From: Paracoccus luteus
Lineage (GTDB): Bacteria; Pseudomonadota; Alphaproteobacteria; Rhodobacterales; Rhodobacteraceae
Assembly: GCF_004522155.1 (NCBI RefSeq)
Contig: NZ_SDEA01000009.1
Coordinates: 80,519 to 141,397 of the forward strand
Length of the DNA: 60,879 bases
Direction: 5' to 3'
Positions within the stretch are counted from its first letter, which is position 1. Every line of letters starts with the position of its first letter. The position numbers and the translations under genes were made by a program. The notes beneath the pieces are model-generated. The model was not told the origin of the DNA. It worked only from the letters and a program-made list of their open reading frames with translations, and did no database searches. This document shows, one piece after another, positions 43,681-53,491 of this stretch.

Positions 43681-45360
43681 ATGGCGAAGAACGCATCCAT
43701 GGAGGAATTCGAGGCCCTCCTGAACGACAGCCTCGAAATCGACACCCCGAACGAAGGTTCGGTCGTCAAGGGCCGGGTCATCGCCATCGAGGCGGGACAG
43801 GCCATCATCGACGTCGGCTACAAGATGGAAGGCCGCGTCGATCTGAAGGAATTCGCAGCCCCCGGCGAGGACGCGACCATCTCCGTCGGCGACGAGGTCG
43901 AGGTCTATCTGGACCGCGTCGAGAACGCCCGCGGCGAAGCCAGCATCAGCCGCGAGAAGGCCCGCCGCGAAGAGGCGTGGGACCGGCTGGAGCAGGCCTA
44001 TGCCAAGGAAGAGCGCGTCGACGGCGCGATCTTCGGCCGGGTCAAGGGCGGGTTCACCGTCGATCTGGGCGGCGCCGTGGCGTTCCTGCCCGGCTCGCAG
44101 GTTGACGTGCGCCCGGTGCGCGACGCGGGCCCGCTGATGGGTCTGAAGCAGCCGTTCCAGATCCTGAAGATGGACCGCCGCCGCGGCAACATCGTCGTGT
44201 CGCGCCGCGCGATTCTCGAGGAATCCCGCGCCGAGCAGCGCGCCGAGGTCATCTCGAACCTGCACGAAGGCCAGGTCGTTGACGGCGTCGTCAAGAACAT
44301 CACCGAATACGGTGCCTTCGTCGATCTGGGCGGCGTGGACGGCCTGCTGCACGTCACCGACATGGCGTGGCGCCGCGTGAACCACCCGTCCGAGATCCTG
44401 TCGATCGGCGAGACCGTCAAGGTCCAGGTCGTCAAGATCAACAAGGAAACCCACCGCATCAGCCTGGGCATGAAGCAGCTGCAGTCCGATCCGTGGGACA
44501 CGGTGGCCGCCAAGTTCCCGATCGAATCGGTCCACAAGGGCCGCGTGACCAACATCACCGATTATGGCGCCTTCGTGGAACTGGAAGCCGGTGTCGAGGG
44601 TCTGGTCCACGTCTCGGAAATGAGCTGGACCAAGAAGAACGTCCATCCCGGCAAGATCGTGTCCACCTCGCAGGAAGTGGACGTCATGGTGCTGGAGATC
44701 GACGAGCAGAAGCGCCGCGTGAGCCTTGGCCTGAAACAGACCATGCGCAACCCGTGGGAAGTCTTCGCCGAAACCCACCCCGCCGGCACCCAGATCGAGG
44801 GCGAGGTCAAGAACATCACCGAGTTCGGTCTGTTCGTGGGCCTGGAAGGCGACATCGACGGCATGGTCCACCTGTCCGACCTGTCGTGGGACCAGCGCGG
44901 CGAAGACGCGATCCAGAACTATCGCAAGGGCGACGTCGTCCGCGCGGCAGTGCAAGAGGTCGATGTCGACAAGGAGCGCATCAGCCTGTCGGTCAAGGCG
45001 CTGGAAAACGACACCATGACCGAGGCGGTCGATGGGGTTAAGCGCGGCTCGGTCGTGTCGGTCACCGTGACCGCGATCGAGGAAGGCGGGATCGAGGTCG
45101 AATACAACGGCGTCAAGTCGTTCATCCGCCGCTCTGACCTTGCCCGCGACCGTCAGGACCAGCGCTCCGAGCGTTTCCAGGTCGGCGACATGGTCGATGC
45201 CCGCGTGACCAACATCGACACCAAGACCCGCCGTCTGGGCCTGTCGATCAAGGCGCGCGAGATCGCCGAAGAGAAAGAGGCCATCGACCAGTTCGGCTCG
45301 TCCGATTCGGGCGCCTCGCTGGGCGACATCCTGGGCGCGGCGCTGAAGAACCGCGGCTGA
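43681..45360 (+). CDS. rpsA: 30S ribosomal protein S1
   Basis: 559 residues with six S1 RNA-binding repeats, as in other Gram-negative bacteria. The first two (about 28-175) bind the ribosome. Repeats 3-6 carry lines such as VKNITEYGAFVDLGGVDGLLH, VTNITDYGAFVELEAGVEGL and VKNITEFGLFVGLEGDIDGM. S1 brings mRNAs with weak ribosome sites to the 30S subunit, which matters here, where many genes lack strong sites. It ends in a strong terminator. Confidence 0.98.
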   Translation: MAKNASMEEFEALLNDSLEIDTPNEGSVVKGRVIAIEAGQAIIDVGYKMEGRVDLKEFAAPGEDATISVGDEVEVYLDRVENARGEASISREKARREEAWDRLEQAYAKEERVDGAIFGRVKGGFTVDLGGAVAFLPGSQVDVRPVRDAGPLMGLKQPFQILKMDRRRGNIVVSRRAILEESRAEQRAEVISNLHEGQVVDGVVKNITEYGAFVDLGGVDGLLHVTDMAWRRVNHPSEILSIGETVKVQVVKINKETHRISLGMKQLQSDPWDTVAAKFPIESVHKGRVTNITDYGAFVELEAGVEGLVHVSEMSWTKKNVHPGKIVSTSQEVDVMVLEIDEQKRRVSLGLKQTMRNPWEVFAETHPAGTQIEGEVKNITEFGLFVGLEGDIDGMVHLSDLSWDQRGEDAIQNYRKGDVVRAAVQEVDVDKERISLSVKALENDTMTEAVDGVKRGSVVSVTVTAIEEGGIEVEYNGVKSFIRRSDLARDRQDQRSERFQVGDMVDARVTNIDTKTRRLGLSIKAREIAEEKEAIDQFGSSDSGASLGDILGAALKNRG

Positions 45361-45382
45361 TCCCTGACTGCGACCGCGTTTG

Positions 45383-45416
45383 CCGCCGCCCCCGACCGGG
45401 GCGGCGGTTTTCTTTT
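45383..45416 (+). terminator. rpsA terminator
   Basis: CCGCCGCCCC and GGGGCGGCGG form a perfect 10-pair stem with loop CGACC, followed by TTTTCTTTT. The best intrinsic terminator in the window. Confidence 0.88.
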
Positions 45417-45519
45417 GCCCTGCGGCCGGGTCGATTTTCTGCAACCTTTTCATCCCCGTCGCGTTCAGGCAGGAATATCCGGTCCCTTCCGGGGCAGGCC
45501 GTCAACGCGCAGGACTCAC

Positions 45520-45801
45520 ATGATCCGTTCCGAACTGATCCAGATGATCGCGGACGAAAATCCGCATCTGATCCAGCGCGATGTGGAAAAGATCGTCGGC
45601 ACCGTGTTCGAGGAAATCATCGACGCAATGGCGCGCGGCGACCGGGTCGAGCTGCGCGGCTTTGGCGCGTTTTCCGTCAAGCGGCGCGACGCGCGCCAGG
45701 GACGCAACCCGCGCACCGGCGAATCGGTCAAGGTGGATGAAAAGCACGTCCCGTTCTTCAAGACGGGCAAGCTGCTGCGCGACCGCCTGAACGAGGACTG
45801 A
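45520..45801 (+). CDS. ihfB: Integration host factor beta subunit
   Basis: This 93-residue DNA-bending protein pairs with Ihf[18 protein letters not shown] starts the helical body, [22 protein letters not shown] is the beta arm that inserts in the minor groove with its conserved Pro, and [15 protein letters not shown] closes it. Start, length and the place just after rpsA are as in E. coli. Confidence 0.97.
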   Translation: MIRSELIQMIADENPHLIQRDVEKIVGTVFEEIIDAMARGDRVELRGFGAFSVKRRDARQGRNPRTGESVKVDEKHVPFFKTGKLLRDRLNED

Positions 45802-45826
45802 CCGCCCCCCCCCCCGGCCCCCGCGC

Positions 45827-45850
45827 GCGGCGGTTGAACCTGACCGCCGC
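45827..45850 (+). terminator. Hairpin downstream of ihfB
   Basis: GCGGCGGT and ACCGCCGC form a perfect 8-pair stem with an 8-base loop. No U-tract follows, so it may be a stability hairpin rather than a terminator. An 11-base C run precedes it at 45805-45815. Confidence 0.4.
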
Positions 45851-45918
45851 TTGCGCGAAAGTGGCGCGCGGGGCGCGTGCGGTGCCCCGGTGAAATCCTT
45901 TGTCGTCACGGGTGGCCG

Positions 45919-46356
45919 ATGCGTCTGATTCGGATGTTGTTCTTTGTCCTGCTGGCCGTGGCGCTGTTCCTTGTGGCGATGGCGAACCGCGGGGTCGTGA
46001 CCGTCCGCCTGTTTCCGGGCCAGTTCGACCAGTATCTGGGCGGCACATGGTCGGCGCGGATGCCGCTGTTTCTGGTCATCCTTGCGGCGCTGCTGGCGGG
46101 CATGGTGCTGGGCCTGATCTGGGAATGGCTGCGCGAGGCGCATCTGCGCCAGGAATCGTCGCGCCGCGCCAACGACCTTGCGCGCCTTGAACGCGAGGTG
46201 GGCGGCCTGCGCCGCACCCACGCCGCGCCGCGCGACGAGGTTCTGGCGATCCTCGACGCCCCCGCGCCCGCCAGCCCGGTGACGGCGGCCCCAGCGGCGG
46301 CCCTGCCCGCGCGACGGGTCGTCACCACCACGACCACCATGCCCCTGCCCCGCTAG
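45919..46356 (+). CDS. LapA-domain membrane protein
   Basis: 145 residues with two membrane helices ([21 protein letters not shown] region and [20 protein letters not shown]) joined by a short periplasmic loop, then a coiled-coil-like stretch (about 75-98) and a Pro/Ala/Thr tail. This is the LapA/DUF1049 layout; E. coli LapA works with LapB in control of lipopolysaccharide synthesis. It lies between ihfB and trpF, the usual order here. lapB is not in the window. Confidence 0.85.
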   Translation: MRLIRMLFFVLLAVALFLVAMANRGVVTVRLFPGQFDQYLGGTWSARMPLFLVILAALLAGMVLGLIWEWLREAHLRQESSRRANDLARLEREVGGLRRTHAAPRDEVLAILDAPAPASPVTAAPAAALPARRVVTTTTTMPLPR

Positions 46357-46360
46357 GCAC

Positions 46361-46996
46361 GTGCCCGCCGCCGTCAAGATCTGCGGCCTGACCCGCCCCG
46401 ACCACCTTGCCGTGGCGGCCGAGGCGGGCGCGCGCTATGCGGGGTTCGTCTTTTTCCCCCGGTCCTCGCGCCATCTGGGCATCGCGGATGCGGCGGCGCT
46501 GGCCGCCCTCGCGCCGGTCGGCATGGCCCGCGTGGGGCTGTTCGTGAACCCCGACGACGCCACGCTGGACGCGACCCTGGCGCAGGTGCCGCTGGACATC
46601 GTACAGCTGCACGGGGCCGAGACGCCGGCCCGCGTGGCCGAGGTCAAGGCCCGCACCGGCCTGCCGGTGATGAAGGCCGTGGGCATCGCCGGTCCCGCCG
46701 ACCTGGACGCGCTGTGGGATTACGCGCTGGCCGCCGACCTGCTGCTGGTGGACGCCAAGCCCGCGCCCGGCGCCGACCTGCCGGGCGGGAACGGGCTGGC
46801 CTTCGACTGGCGGCTGCTGGCGGGGCGGCGGATGCTGAAGCCCTGGATGCTGGCGGGCGGGCTGACCCCCGGCAATGTGGCCGAGGCGATCCGCCTGACC
46901 GGCGCGCCCGCGGTGGACGTGTCCTCGGGGGTCGAATCCGCGCCGGGGGTGAAAGACCCCGGCCTGATCCGCGCCTTTGTCGCCGCGGCGGGCTAG
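46361..46996 (+). CDS. trpF: Phosphoribosylanthranilate isomerase
   Basis: This 211-residue TIM-barrel enzyme carries out the third step of tryptophan synthesis. [12 protein letters not shown] has the catalytic cysteine, [11 protein letters not shown] follows, and the phosphate loop is [16 protein letters not shown] with DVSSGVES near the end. GTG start 4 bases after the LapA stop, so the two are co-translated. trpB lies two genes downstream. Confidence 0.96.
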   Translation: MPAAVKICGLTRPDHLAVAAEAGARYAGFVFFPRSSRHLGIADAAALAALAPVGMARVGLFVNPDDATLDATLAQVPLDIVQLHGAETPARVAEVKARTGLPVMKAVGIAGPADLDALWDYALAADLLLVDAKPAPGADLPGGNGLAFDWRLLAGRRMLKPWMLAGGLTPGNVAEAIRLTGAPAVDVSSGVESAPGVKDPGLIRAFVAAAG

Positions 46997-46999
46997 GCG

Positions 47000-47455
47000 G
47001 TGGACACGCCCCCCCTGTCCTTCCGCCCCGCCACCCGCGACGACGTGCCCGGCGTCGTCGCGCTGCTGGTCGACGACATGCTGGGCCGCGCGCGCGAGGG
47101 GGGCGACCTTGCGCCCTATCTGGCCGCTTTCGACGCGATGCAGGCCGAGCCGGGGAACACGCTGTTCGTCGCCCAACACGGCGGCCGGATCATCGCCTGC
47201 TATCAGCTTGTGCTGATGTCGGGCCTGTCGCTTGCGGGCACCCGCCGGGCCGAGATCGAGGGCATCCGCGTCGCCGCCGACCTGCGCGGCCGCGGCCTTG
47301 GCGCGCAGCTGATCGCCGACGCCGAGGCGCGCGCCCGCGCCGCCGGCTGCGGGCTGGTCCAGTTCACCACCAATGCCGCGCGCAGCGACGCCCACCGCTT
47401 CTATCGGCGGCTTGGGTTTACCCCTTCGCACATCGGATTTAAGAAACCCTTGTGA
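47000..47455 (+). CDS. GNAT family N-acetyltransferase
   Basis: 151 residues. The acetyl-CoA loop is [20 protein letters not shown] (Q/RxxGxG/A), preceded by AEIEGIRV, and the final [11 protein letters not shown] is typical. GTG start 3 bases after trpF. The substrate is not predictable. It separates trpF from trpB, which are usually neighbours. Confidence 0.88.
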   Translation: MDTPPLSFRPATRDDVPGVVALLVDDMLGRAREGGDLAPYLAAFDAMQAEPGNTLFVAQHGGRIIACYQLVLMSGLSLAGTRRAEIEGIRVAADLRGRGLGAQLIADAEARARAAGCGLVQFTTNAARSDAHRFYRRLGFTPSHIGFKKPL

Positions 47456-47486
47456 CGGGGCCATCCGCCCCATGCGAGGACAGCCG

Positions 47487-48713
47487 ATGGCCGACGACCT
47501 GATCAACAGCTTCATGACCGGGCCCGACGAACAGGGCCGCTTCGGCATCTTCGGCGGGCGTTTCGTCAGCGAGACGCTGATGCCGCTGATCCTGGACCTG
47601 CAGGCGGAATACGAGAAGGCCAAGACCGACCCCGCCTTCAAGGCCGAGATGGACGATCTGTGGACGCATTACGTCGGCCGGCCCTCGCCGCTGTATAAGG
47701 CCGAGCGGCTGACGGAACGGCTGGGCGGCGCCACCATCTACATGAAGCGCGAGGAGCTGAACCACACCGGCAGCCACAAGATCAACAACGTGCTGGGCCA
47801 GATCCTGCTGGCTCGCCGCATGGGCAAGACCCGGATCATCGCGGAAACCGGCGCGGGCCAGCACGGGGTCGCGACCGCCACCGTCTGCGCCCGCTTCGGC
47901 CTGAAATGCGTGGTCTACATGGGCGCCGAGGACGTCCGCCGCCAGCAGCCCAACGTTTTCCGCATGAAGCTGCTGGGGGCCGAGGTCGTGGCCGTCCAGT
48001 CCGGGCGCGGCACGCTGAAGGACGCGATGAACGACGCCCTGCGCGACTGGGTGACGAACGTCCGCGACACCTTCTATTGCATCGGCACGGTCGCGGGGCC
48101 GCATCCCTATCCGGCGATGGTGCGCGATTTCCAGCGCATCATCGGGCAGGAAACCAGGGCGCAGATCATGGAACGCGAAGGGCGCCTGCCCGACACGGTC
48201 ATCGCCGCGATCGGGGGCGGGTCGAACGCGATGGGTCTGTTCCACCCGTTCCTCGACGACCGTTCCGTGCGGATCATCGGGGTCGAGGCGGGCGGCAAGG
48301 GCGTGGACGAGACGATGCAGCATTGCGCCAGCCTGACGGGGGGGCGACCCGGCGTCCTGCACGGCAACCGCACCTACCTGCTGCAGGACGACGAAGGGCA
48401 GATCCTCGAAGGCCATTCGATCAGCGCGGGGCTGGACTATCCCGGCATCGGGCCGGAACACGCCTGGCTGCGCGACATCGGCCGCGCCGAGTATGTCAGC
48501 GTGACCGATGACGAGGCGCTGGCGGCCTTTACCCTCTGCTGCGAGACGGAAGGCATCATCCCGGCGCTGGAGCCCTGCCACGCGCTGGCCCATATCGCCA
48601 AGATCGCGCCGACGCTGCCGCCCGAGCATCTGATCGTGCTGAACCTCTCGGGTCGCGGCGACAAGGACATCTTCACCGTCGCCCGCCACCTGGGCGTGCA
48701 GGTCGAGGCCTGA
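47487..48713 (+). CDS. trpB: Tryptophan synthase beta chain
   Basis: This 408-residue PLP enzyme joins indole and serine. [11 protein letters not shown] opens it. The PLP lysine is in HTGSHKINN, and the phosphate loop is GGGSNAMG. The N-terminal residues [15 protein letters not shown] are common in Rhodobacterales. GAGGA lies 6 bases before the ATG at 47487, preferred over MRGQP at 47472. trpA does not follow in the window. Confidence 0.97.
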   Translation: MADDLINSFMTGPDEQGRFGIFGGRFVSETLMPLILDLQAEYEKAKTDPAFKAEMDDLWTHYVGRPSPLYKAERLTERLGGATIYMKREELNHTGSHKINNVLGQILLARRMGKTRIIAETGAGQHGVATATVCARFGLKCVVYMGAEDVRRQQPNVFRMKLLGAEVVAVQSGRGTLKDAMNDALRDWVTNVRDTFYCIGTVAGPHPYPAMVRDFQRIIGQETRAQIMEREGRLPDTVIAAIGGGSNAMGLFHPFLDDRSVRIIGVEAGGKGVDETMQHCASLTGGRPGVLHGNRTYLLQDDEGQILEGHSISAGLDYPGIGPEHAWLRDIGRAEYVSVTDDEALAAFTLCCETEGIIPALEPCHALAHIAKIAPTLPPEHLIVLNLSGRGDKDIFTVARHLGVQVEA

Positions 48714-48809
48714 CGGGCGCTGACAAGCCCGTGACGCCGCGGCCGGGCGGGTGAACCCCGCGCGCCCCGCCGCGTTGGACCGCGACTGTCGAATAACAGG
48801 AGCGTTCCG

Positions 48810-49466
48810 ATGACGATGTTGACCAGGACTGCGCTGGCCCTGCTGATGACGGCGGGTGCCGCGTCGGCGCAGGTGACGGTGACCACGACCACGCCCGCGG
48901 GATCGCCGCCCGCCGTGGTGGTCGCGCCGGCCGGTTCCACGGCCGTCGTGGTGACCCCGGCCCCCGTCCCCACGCTTGAGCAGATGGCCAACAACGAGGC
49001 CGTGGCCGAACTGCTGCTGGCGCAGGGGTTCCAGAACATCAGGATCGACCGCGACGGCGTGCTGATGACCGTGACGGGCCAGCGCGACGGCGCGCCGGTG
49101 GAACTGGTCTATAACACCTCGACCGGCCGCCTGATCGAGCAGGACGGCCGCACCGTGCTGAGCGCCGAGCAGCTTGAGGATCGGGGCCGTTCCACCCAGC
49201 CCGACGCCGCACCGGCGGATGACGACGAGGGAGGCGCGGGCGAGGACGGCGAAACGGGTGACGGGACCGGCGAGGACGACGGAACGGGCACCGGCGACGG
49301 CGGCACCGGCGACACCGGGACAGGTGACGACGGGGACACCGGCAGCGACACCGGAACTGGCGGCGACACCGGCACTGGCAGCGGCACGGGCGACGGCGGC
49401 GATACGGGCAATGACGGCTCGGGCGGCTCTGACGGGTCCGGCAGCGACGGCACCGGCAACGGCTGA
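48810..49466 (+). CDS. Secreted protein with acidic Gly/Asp/Thr repeat tail
   Basis: 218 residues. Signal peptide (to about 20, ASA-QVTV), then a Thr/Val/Pro stretch, then a small folded unit (about 52-105, LEQMANNEAVAELLLAQGF and LVYNTSTGRLIEQDG). The unit looks like a PepSY-type domain in layout. From about 130 on it is a highly acidic tail of G-D-T/S-G repeats. The tail resembles calcium-collecting or disordered wall-facing sequences. The family is not recognised with certainty. AGGAGCG precedes the ATG, and a terminator follows. Confidence 0.72.
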   Translation: MTMLTRTALALLMTAGAASAQVTVTTTTPAGSPPAVVVAPAGSTAVVVTPAPVPTLEQMANNEAVAELLLAQGFQNIRIDRDGVLMTVTGQRDGAPVELVYNTSTGRLIEQDGRTVLSAEQLEDRGRSTQPDAAPADDDEGGAGEDGETGDGTGEDDGTGTGDGGTGDTGTGDDGDTGSDTGTGGDTGTGSGTGDGGDTGNDGSGGSDGSGSDGTGNG

Positions 49467-49484
49467 TCCGGCCACCATCACCTG

Positions 49485-49507
49485 AAAGGCCCCCGCGGGG
49501 GCCTTTT
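49485..49507. terminator. Bidirectional terminator after the acidic-tail gene
   Basis: AAAGGCCCCCGCGGGGGCCTTTT: a near-perfect GC stem, A-run on one side and TTTT on the other, between convergent genes. Confidence 0.82.
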
Positions 49508-49512
49508 CACGT

Positions 49513-50115
49513 TCAGCGGCTGAGCGTCAGCACGTTCAGCACCGATTCCCGATAGGGCAGCGGCATCAGCAGCCGCGCGCTGTCCGCGCCCATCACCTCC
49601 AGCACGCCCACATCCGGCAGCGTCTCGCCCGCCTGCAGATCGATGTCAGGCGGGAAATCCTGATAGTCCACCGGCGTCTCGCCCCGCACGAAGGTCGAGC
49701 CGAGATAGATCCACCGGTCGCCGTCGCGGTGCAGCGTCCCGCGCGTGCGCTGAGAGCCGGTCAGCTTCTCGAAGCTGACCGTGCCGTCCCGCACCCCGAT
49801 TTCACAAGCGAAGGGCGGATAGTCGATGGCGGGCAGCAGGCCGCCGATCTTGGTCATGCGGCAGGTCCACCGCCCCGACAGCGCGGCCGGATCGACCGCG
49901 TCCGCGGGCAGCGCCGCCCCGCGCAGGGCGGCCGCCGCCGCAGCGGCCTGCGCCTGATCCCCCTGCCCCAACGCCTGCCGCAGCGCGCGGCCCGCCGCCT
50001 CGTCCAGCGCCGCCAGCCGCGCCGCGTCGTCGGGGCGGACCCCGGACAGGTCGGGCGCGGTCTGCGCGGCGGCGGGCAGCGCCAGCACCGTCAGCAGCAG
50101 GACCAGGTTCCGCAT
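49513..50115 (-). CDS. DUF4893 secreted protein
   Basis: 200 residues with a signal peptide (MRNLVLLLTVLALPAAAQ). The conserved part (about 80-195) has GRWTCRMTKIGGLLPAIDY and GTLHRDGDRWIYLGST, which fits DUF4893. One or two cysteines (WTCRM, FACEIG) may form a disulfide. The role is unknown. It is probably transcribed after DUF2237 and pth on the same strand. Confidence 0.85.
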   Translation of the reverse strand: MRNLVLLLTVLALPAAAQTAPDLSGVRPDDAARLAALDEAAGRALRQALGQGDQAQAAAAAAALRGAALPADAVDPAALSGRWTCRMTKIGGLLPAIDYPPFACEIGVRDGTVSFEKLTGSQRTRGTLHRDGDRWIYLGSTFVRGETPVDYQDFPPDIDLQAGETLPDVGVLEVMGADSARLLMPLPYRESVLNVLTLSR

Positions 50116-50127
50116 CGGCTTCTCCCC

Positions 50128-50496
50128 TCAGGTCGCGGCGGCATGGGCGCGCAGCAGGTCCAGCGGCACGATCTCGGTCGCGCGCGCGTGCGTGGCCGCC
50201 AGCACGACCTGCGGCGCGGCGAACTCCTGCGCCGCCTGCATGAACCGCGCGGCGCACAGGCACCAGCGGTCGCCCGGCTTCAGCCCGGCGAAGCGATATT
50301 CCGGGCGGGGCGTGGACAAATCGTTGCCCAGGTATTTGGACACCGCAAGGAACTCGGCCGTGACGATCACGCAGACGGTGTGGCTGCCCTGATCCTCGGG
50401 GCCGGTGTCGCAGCAGCCGTTGCGATAGAACCCGGTCAGCGGCCGGGTCGAGCAGGGTTCCAGCGTGCCGCCCAGCACGTTCAGCGAAGCATCCAT
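50128..50496 (-). CDS. DUF2237 family protein
   Basis: 122 residues. NVLGGTLEPCS, GFYRNGCCDTG, DQGSHTVCVIVTAEFL and KPGDRWCLCAARF follow the DUF2237 pattern exactly, with five conserved cysteines. No signal peptide, so cytoplasmic. The function is unknown to me. It lies 9 bases after pth and 12 before DUF4893. Confidence 0.9.
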   Translation of the reverse strand: MDASLNVLGGTLEPCSTRPLTGFYRNGCCDTGPEDQGSHTVCVIVTAEFLAVSKYLGNDLSTPRPEYRFAGLKPGDRWCLCAARFMQAAQEFAAPQVVLAATHARATEIVPLDLLRAHAAAT

Positions 50497-50505
50497 GCGC
50501 AGATC

Positions 50506-51204
50506 CTATCGGAAACGGTCGCGCAGCGCCCTTAGCGCGTCGCCCGCAGAGAGTGCGGCGGGCGCGGGGTCGGGCGCAACCCCCGGCGCGGGCCCCGGCG
50601 GCGGGGTCGGCGCGGGACGGGCGGGCGGCGGGACGTCGCGGCCCATCCGCGCGGCCAGCGCGTTGCCGAACCGCGCGTCGTCGCCCACAGCCAGCGCCGG
50701 GGCGCCGTCGGAAATGCCGCGCAGCAGGTCGTCCAGCATCCCCGCCTCGGACTTGGCGAAATCCGACAGCACATGGCCGGTCACGCGGTCCTTGTGCCCC
50801 GGATGGCCGATGCCGATGCGCAGGCGGCGATAGCCCTCGCCGATGTGCTGGTGGATCGACCGCAGCCCGTTGTGGCCCGCATGTCCGCCCCCGATCTTGA
50901 CCCGGCAGCGCCCGGGCGGCAGGTCCAGCTCGTCGTGCAGGACGATCACCTCGGCGGGTGTCAGCTTGAGATAGCGCATCGCCTCACCCACCGACTGCCC
51001 CGACAGGTTCATGAAGGTCTGCGGTTTCAGCAGCGTGACGCGCGCGGCCCCCAGCCGCCCCTCGGCGGCCAGCCCCTGGAAACGGGCGCGCCAAGGGGAA
51101 AAGCCGTGGTCCGACGCGATCCGGTCCAGCGCCAGGAACCCGATATTGTGGCGGTTGCCCGCATATTGCGCGCCCGGATTGCCCAGCCCGACCATCAGCA
51201 GCAT
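50506..51204 (-). CDS. pth: Peptidyl-tRNA hydrolase
   Basis: 232 residues; it frees tRNA from prematurely released peptidyl-tRNA. LMVGLGNPG and GNRHNIGF hold the catalytic His (near 19), PQTFMNLSGQSV and VLHDELDLPPGR the catalytic Asp, and GGGHAGHNGLRSI the tRNA-binding loop. After the usual end (about 190) comes a Pro/Ala-rich tail of 40 residues. It is divergent from clpP. Confidence 0.96.
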   Translation of the reverse strand: MLLMVGLGNPGAQYAGNRHNIGFLALDRIASDHGFSPWRARFQGLAAEGRLGAARVTLLKPQTFMNLSGQSVGEAMRYLKLTPAEVIVLHDELDLPPGRCRVKIGGGHAGHNGLRSIHQHIGEGYRRLRIGIGHPGHKDRVTGHVLSDFAKSEAGMLDDLLRGISDGAPALAVGDDARFGNALAARMGRDVPPPARPAPTPPPGPAPGVAPDPAPAALSAGDALRALRDRFR

Positions 51205-51233
51205 CGGCGGTTCCCCTGCAATTTAGCCATCCC

Positions 51234-51262
51234 TTGCGGCGGACGTCGCCCGTAACTAAGAC
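51234..51262 (+). promoter_or_regulatory. Predicted clpP promoter
   Basis: TTGCGG, exactly 17 bases, TAAGAC, about 97 bases before the ATG. No clear heat-shock sigma (RpoH) site was visible between here and the gene. Confidence 0.45.
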
Positions 51263-51358
51263 TCTGTCAACCTTTCGCCCCTAGAACGGGTCGCACCACG
51301 GGACCGGCGACCACGAATCGAAGATCGGGGCAAAGTGACAATTTCGACAGGGGCGCAG

Positions 51359-51988
51359 ATGCACGATCCGGCAGAATTCTATATGAACAACCTTGTCCCG
51401 ATGGTCGTCGAACAGACCAGCCGGGGCGAACGCGCCTATGACATCTTCTCGCGCCTGCTCAAGGAACGGATCATCTTCCTGTCCGGGCCGGTTCACGACG
51501 GCATGGCCACGCTGGTCTGCGCGCAGCTGCTGTTCCTCGAGGCGGAAAACCCGTCCAAGGACATCAGCATGTATATCAACAGCCCCGGCGGCGTCGTGAC
51601 CGCGGGCCTGTCGATCTATGACACGATGCAGTATATCCGGCCGCGCATCTCGACGCTGGTGGTGGGACAGGCGGCGTCGATGGGCTCGCTGCTGCTGGCG
51701 GCGGGCGAAAAGGGGCACCGCCATTCGCTGCCCAACAGCCGGATCATGGTCCACCAGCCCTCGGGCGGGTTCCAGGGGCAGGCGACTGACATCCTGATCC
51801 ACGCGCGCGAGACCGAAAAGCTCAAGCGCCGGCTGAACGAGATCTATGTCCAGCACACCGGCCGCACCCTGGCCGAGGTCGAGGAGGCGCTGGAACGCGA
51901 CCGCTTCATGTCCCCCGAAGAGGCGCGCGACTGGGGTCTGATCGACCAGATCCTTGAAGCGCGGGGCAAGGCCGCGCCCGAAAGCTGA
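51359..51988 (+). CDS. clpP: ATP-dependent Clp protease proteolytic subunit
   Basis: This 209-residue serine protease forms the 14-subunit Clp barrel. The catalytic triad is Ser107 in GQAASMGS, His132 in MVHQPSGG and Asp181 in [27 protein letters not shown] is the family N terminus, so the ATG at 51359 (AGGGG upstream) is better than a GTG at 51335. clpX follows 184 bases later. Confidence 0.97.
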   Translation: MHDPAEFYMNNLVPMVVEQTSRGERAYDIFSRLLKERIIFLSGPVHDGMATLVCAQLLFLEAENPSKDISMYINSPGGVVTAGLSIYDTMQYIRPRISTLVVGQAASMGSLLLAAGEKGHRHSLPNSRIMVHQPSGGFQGQATDILIHARETEKLKRRLNEIYVQHTGRTLAEVEEALERDRFMSPEEARDWGLIDQILEARGKAAPES

Positions 51989-52021
51989 TCCTGGCCGCAG
52001 GGCCTTGCATCCAGCGAAATC

Positions 52022-52044
52022 GGTCACATTTCGGGATTGTGACC
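52022..52044 (+). promoter_or_regulatory. Palindrome between clpP and clpX
   Basis: GGTCACA (52022-52028) and TGTGACC (52038-52044) are inverse complements around TTTCGGGAT. An alternative pairing CGAAAT/ATTTCG overlaps it. It may be a hairpin or a protein site. TTGCAT lies just upstream, but a good -10 is lacking. Confidence 0.35.
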
Positions 52045-52171
52045 CCCGACCGCCCCCTTTACGATGGGCGGAACCGATGATGGCGTGCCCGGCCCGACCG
52101 GCTGCGCCTGCCGATCCCACCCGCCCCGGTTGAACCGGGCAGGTGCGGCCAGAACAGGCAAGGAAACGACG

Positions 52172-53437
52172 ATGGCCAATCAGCCCGGCGGCGACAGCAA
52201 GAACACGCTCTATTGCAGCTTTTGCGGCAAGAGCCAGCACGAGGTGCGCAAGCTGATCGCCGGACCGACCGTGTTCATCTGCGATGAATGCGTGGAACTG
52301 TGCATGGACATCATCCGCGAGGAGACGAAATCCTCGGGGCTGAAGTCCGGCGACGGCGTGCCCACCCCGCGCGAGATCATGGCGGTGCTGGACGACTATG
52401 TGATCGGGCAGGAACACGCCAAACGCGTCCTGTCCGTCGCTGTCCACAACCACTACAAGCGGCTGAACCATAGCGCGAAATCCGACATCGAGCTGGCCAA
52501 GTCCAACATCCTGCTGATCGGCCCGACCGGTTGCGGCAAGACGCTGCTGGCGCAGACGCTGGCGCGCATCCTGGACGTGCCGTTCACGATGGCGGATGCG
52601 ACCACGCTGACCGAGGCGGGGTATGTCGGCGAGGATGTGGAAAACATCATCCTCAAGCTGCTGCAGGCCAGCGAATACAACGTCGAACGCGCCCAGCGCG
52701 GCATCGTCTATATCGACGAGGTCGACAAGATCACGCGCAAGTCCGACAACCCCTCGATCACGCGGGACGTCTCGGGCGAGGGGGTGCAGCAGGCGCTGCT
52801 GAAGATCATGGAGGGGACGGTCGCCTCGGTGCCCCCGCAGGGCGGCCGCAAGCACCCGCAGCAGGAGTTCCTGCAGGTGGACACGACCAACATCCTGTTC
52901 ATCTGCGGCGGCGCCTTCGCGGGCCTCGAACGCATCATCGCGCAGCGCAACAAGGGCACGGCGATGGGCTTCGGCGCGACCGTCAAGGACAACGACGACC
53001 GCGGCGTGGGCGAGATGTTCAAGCAGCTGGAACCCGAGGATCTGCTGAAGTTCGGCCTGATCCCCGAGTTCGTCGGCCGCCTGCCGGTCATCGCGACGCT
53101 GACCGACCTGGACGAAGAGGCGCTGATCACCATCCTGACCCAGCCCAAGAACGCGCTGGTCAAGCAGTATCAGCGGCTGTTCGATCTGGAAGACGTCAAG
53201 CTGAACTTTACCGACGACGCGCTGAAGGCGATCGCGCGGCGCGCCATCAAGCGCAAGACCGGCGCCCGCGGCCTGCGGTCCATCATGGAGGACATCCTGC
53301 TGGACAGCATGTTCGAGTTGCCGGGCCTGGACAGCGTGACCGAGGTCGTGGTGAACGAGGAAGCGGTGGACAACCCCGCCGCCAAGCCCTTGCAGATCCA
53401 CGCCGACCACAAGAAGGAACCGGCGGCGGCGGGCTGA
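52172..53437 (+). CDS. clpX: Clp protease ATPase subunit ClpX
   Basis: This 421-residue AAA+ unfoldase feeds ClpP. The N-terminal zinc domain has Cys15, Cys18, Cys37 and Cys40. Then [15 protein letters not shown] is Walker [11 protein letters not shown]alker B, and [20 protein letters not shown] hold the loop that grips ClpP and sensor residues. The pore motif GYVGEDVE is intact. Start [11 protein letters not shown] with AAGGAAA upstream; an in-frame ATG at 52064 would only add untypical sequence. Confidence 0.98.
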   Translation: MANQPGGDSKNTLYCSFCGKSQHEVRKLIAGPTVFICDECVELCMDIIREETKSSGLKSGDGVPTPREIMAVLDDYVIGQEHAKRVLSVAVHNHYKRLNHSAKSDIELAKSNILLIGPTGCGKTLLAQTLARILDVPFTMADATTLTEAGYVGEDVENIILKLLQASEYNVERAQRGIVYIDEVDKITRKSDNPSITRDVSGEGVQQALLKIMEGTVASVPPQGGRKHPQQEFLQVDTTNILFICGGAFAGLERIIAQRNKGTAMGFGATVKDNDDRGVGEMFKQLEPEDLLKFGLIPEFVGRLPVIATLTDLDEEALITILTQPKNALVKQYQRLFDLEDVKLNFTDDALKAIARRAIKRKTGARGLRSIMEDILLDSMFELPGLDSVTEVVVNEEAVDNPAAKPLQIHADHKKEPAAAG

Positions 53438-53461
53438 TCCGGCCGCCGTGCCGCAAGACCG

Positions 53462-53491
53462 AAAGGCCTGCCACTGGTGGCGGGCCTTTTT
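53462..53491 (+). terminator. clpX terminator
   Basis: AAAGGCC-TGCCAC-TG-GTGGC-GGGCCTTTTT: a long near-perfect stem and a T5 tract right after clpX. Confidence 0.85.

Noticed and set aside
51265..51270. Perfect TTGACA on the minus strand upstream of pth
   Set aside because: No acceptable -10 hexamer lies 15-19 bases downstream.
52064..52171. N-terminal extension of ClpX from an earlier ATG
   Set aside because: The extra residues are not found in ClpX, and the later ATG has a ribosome site and the standard N terminus.
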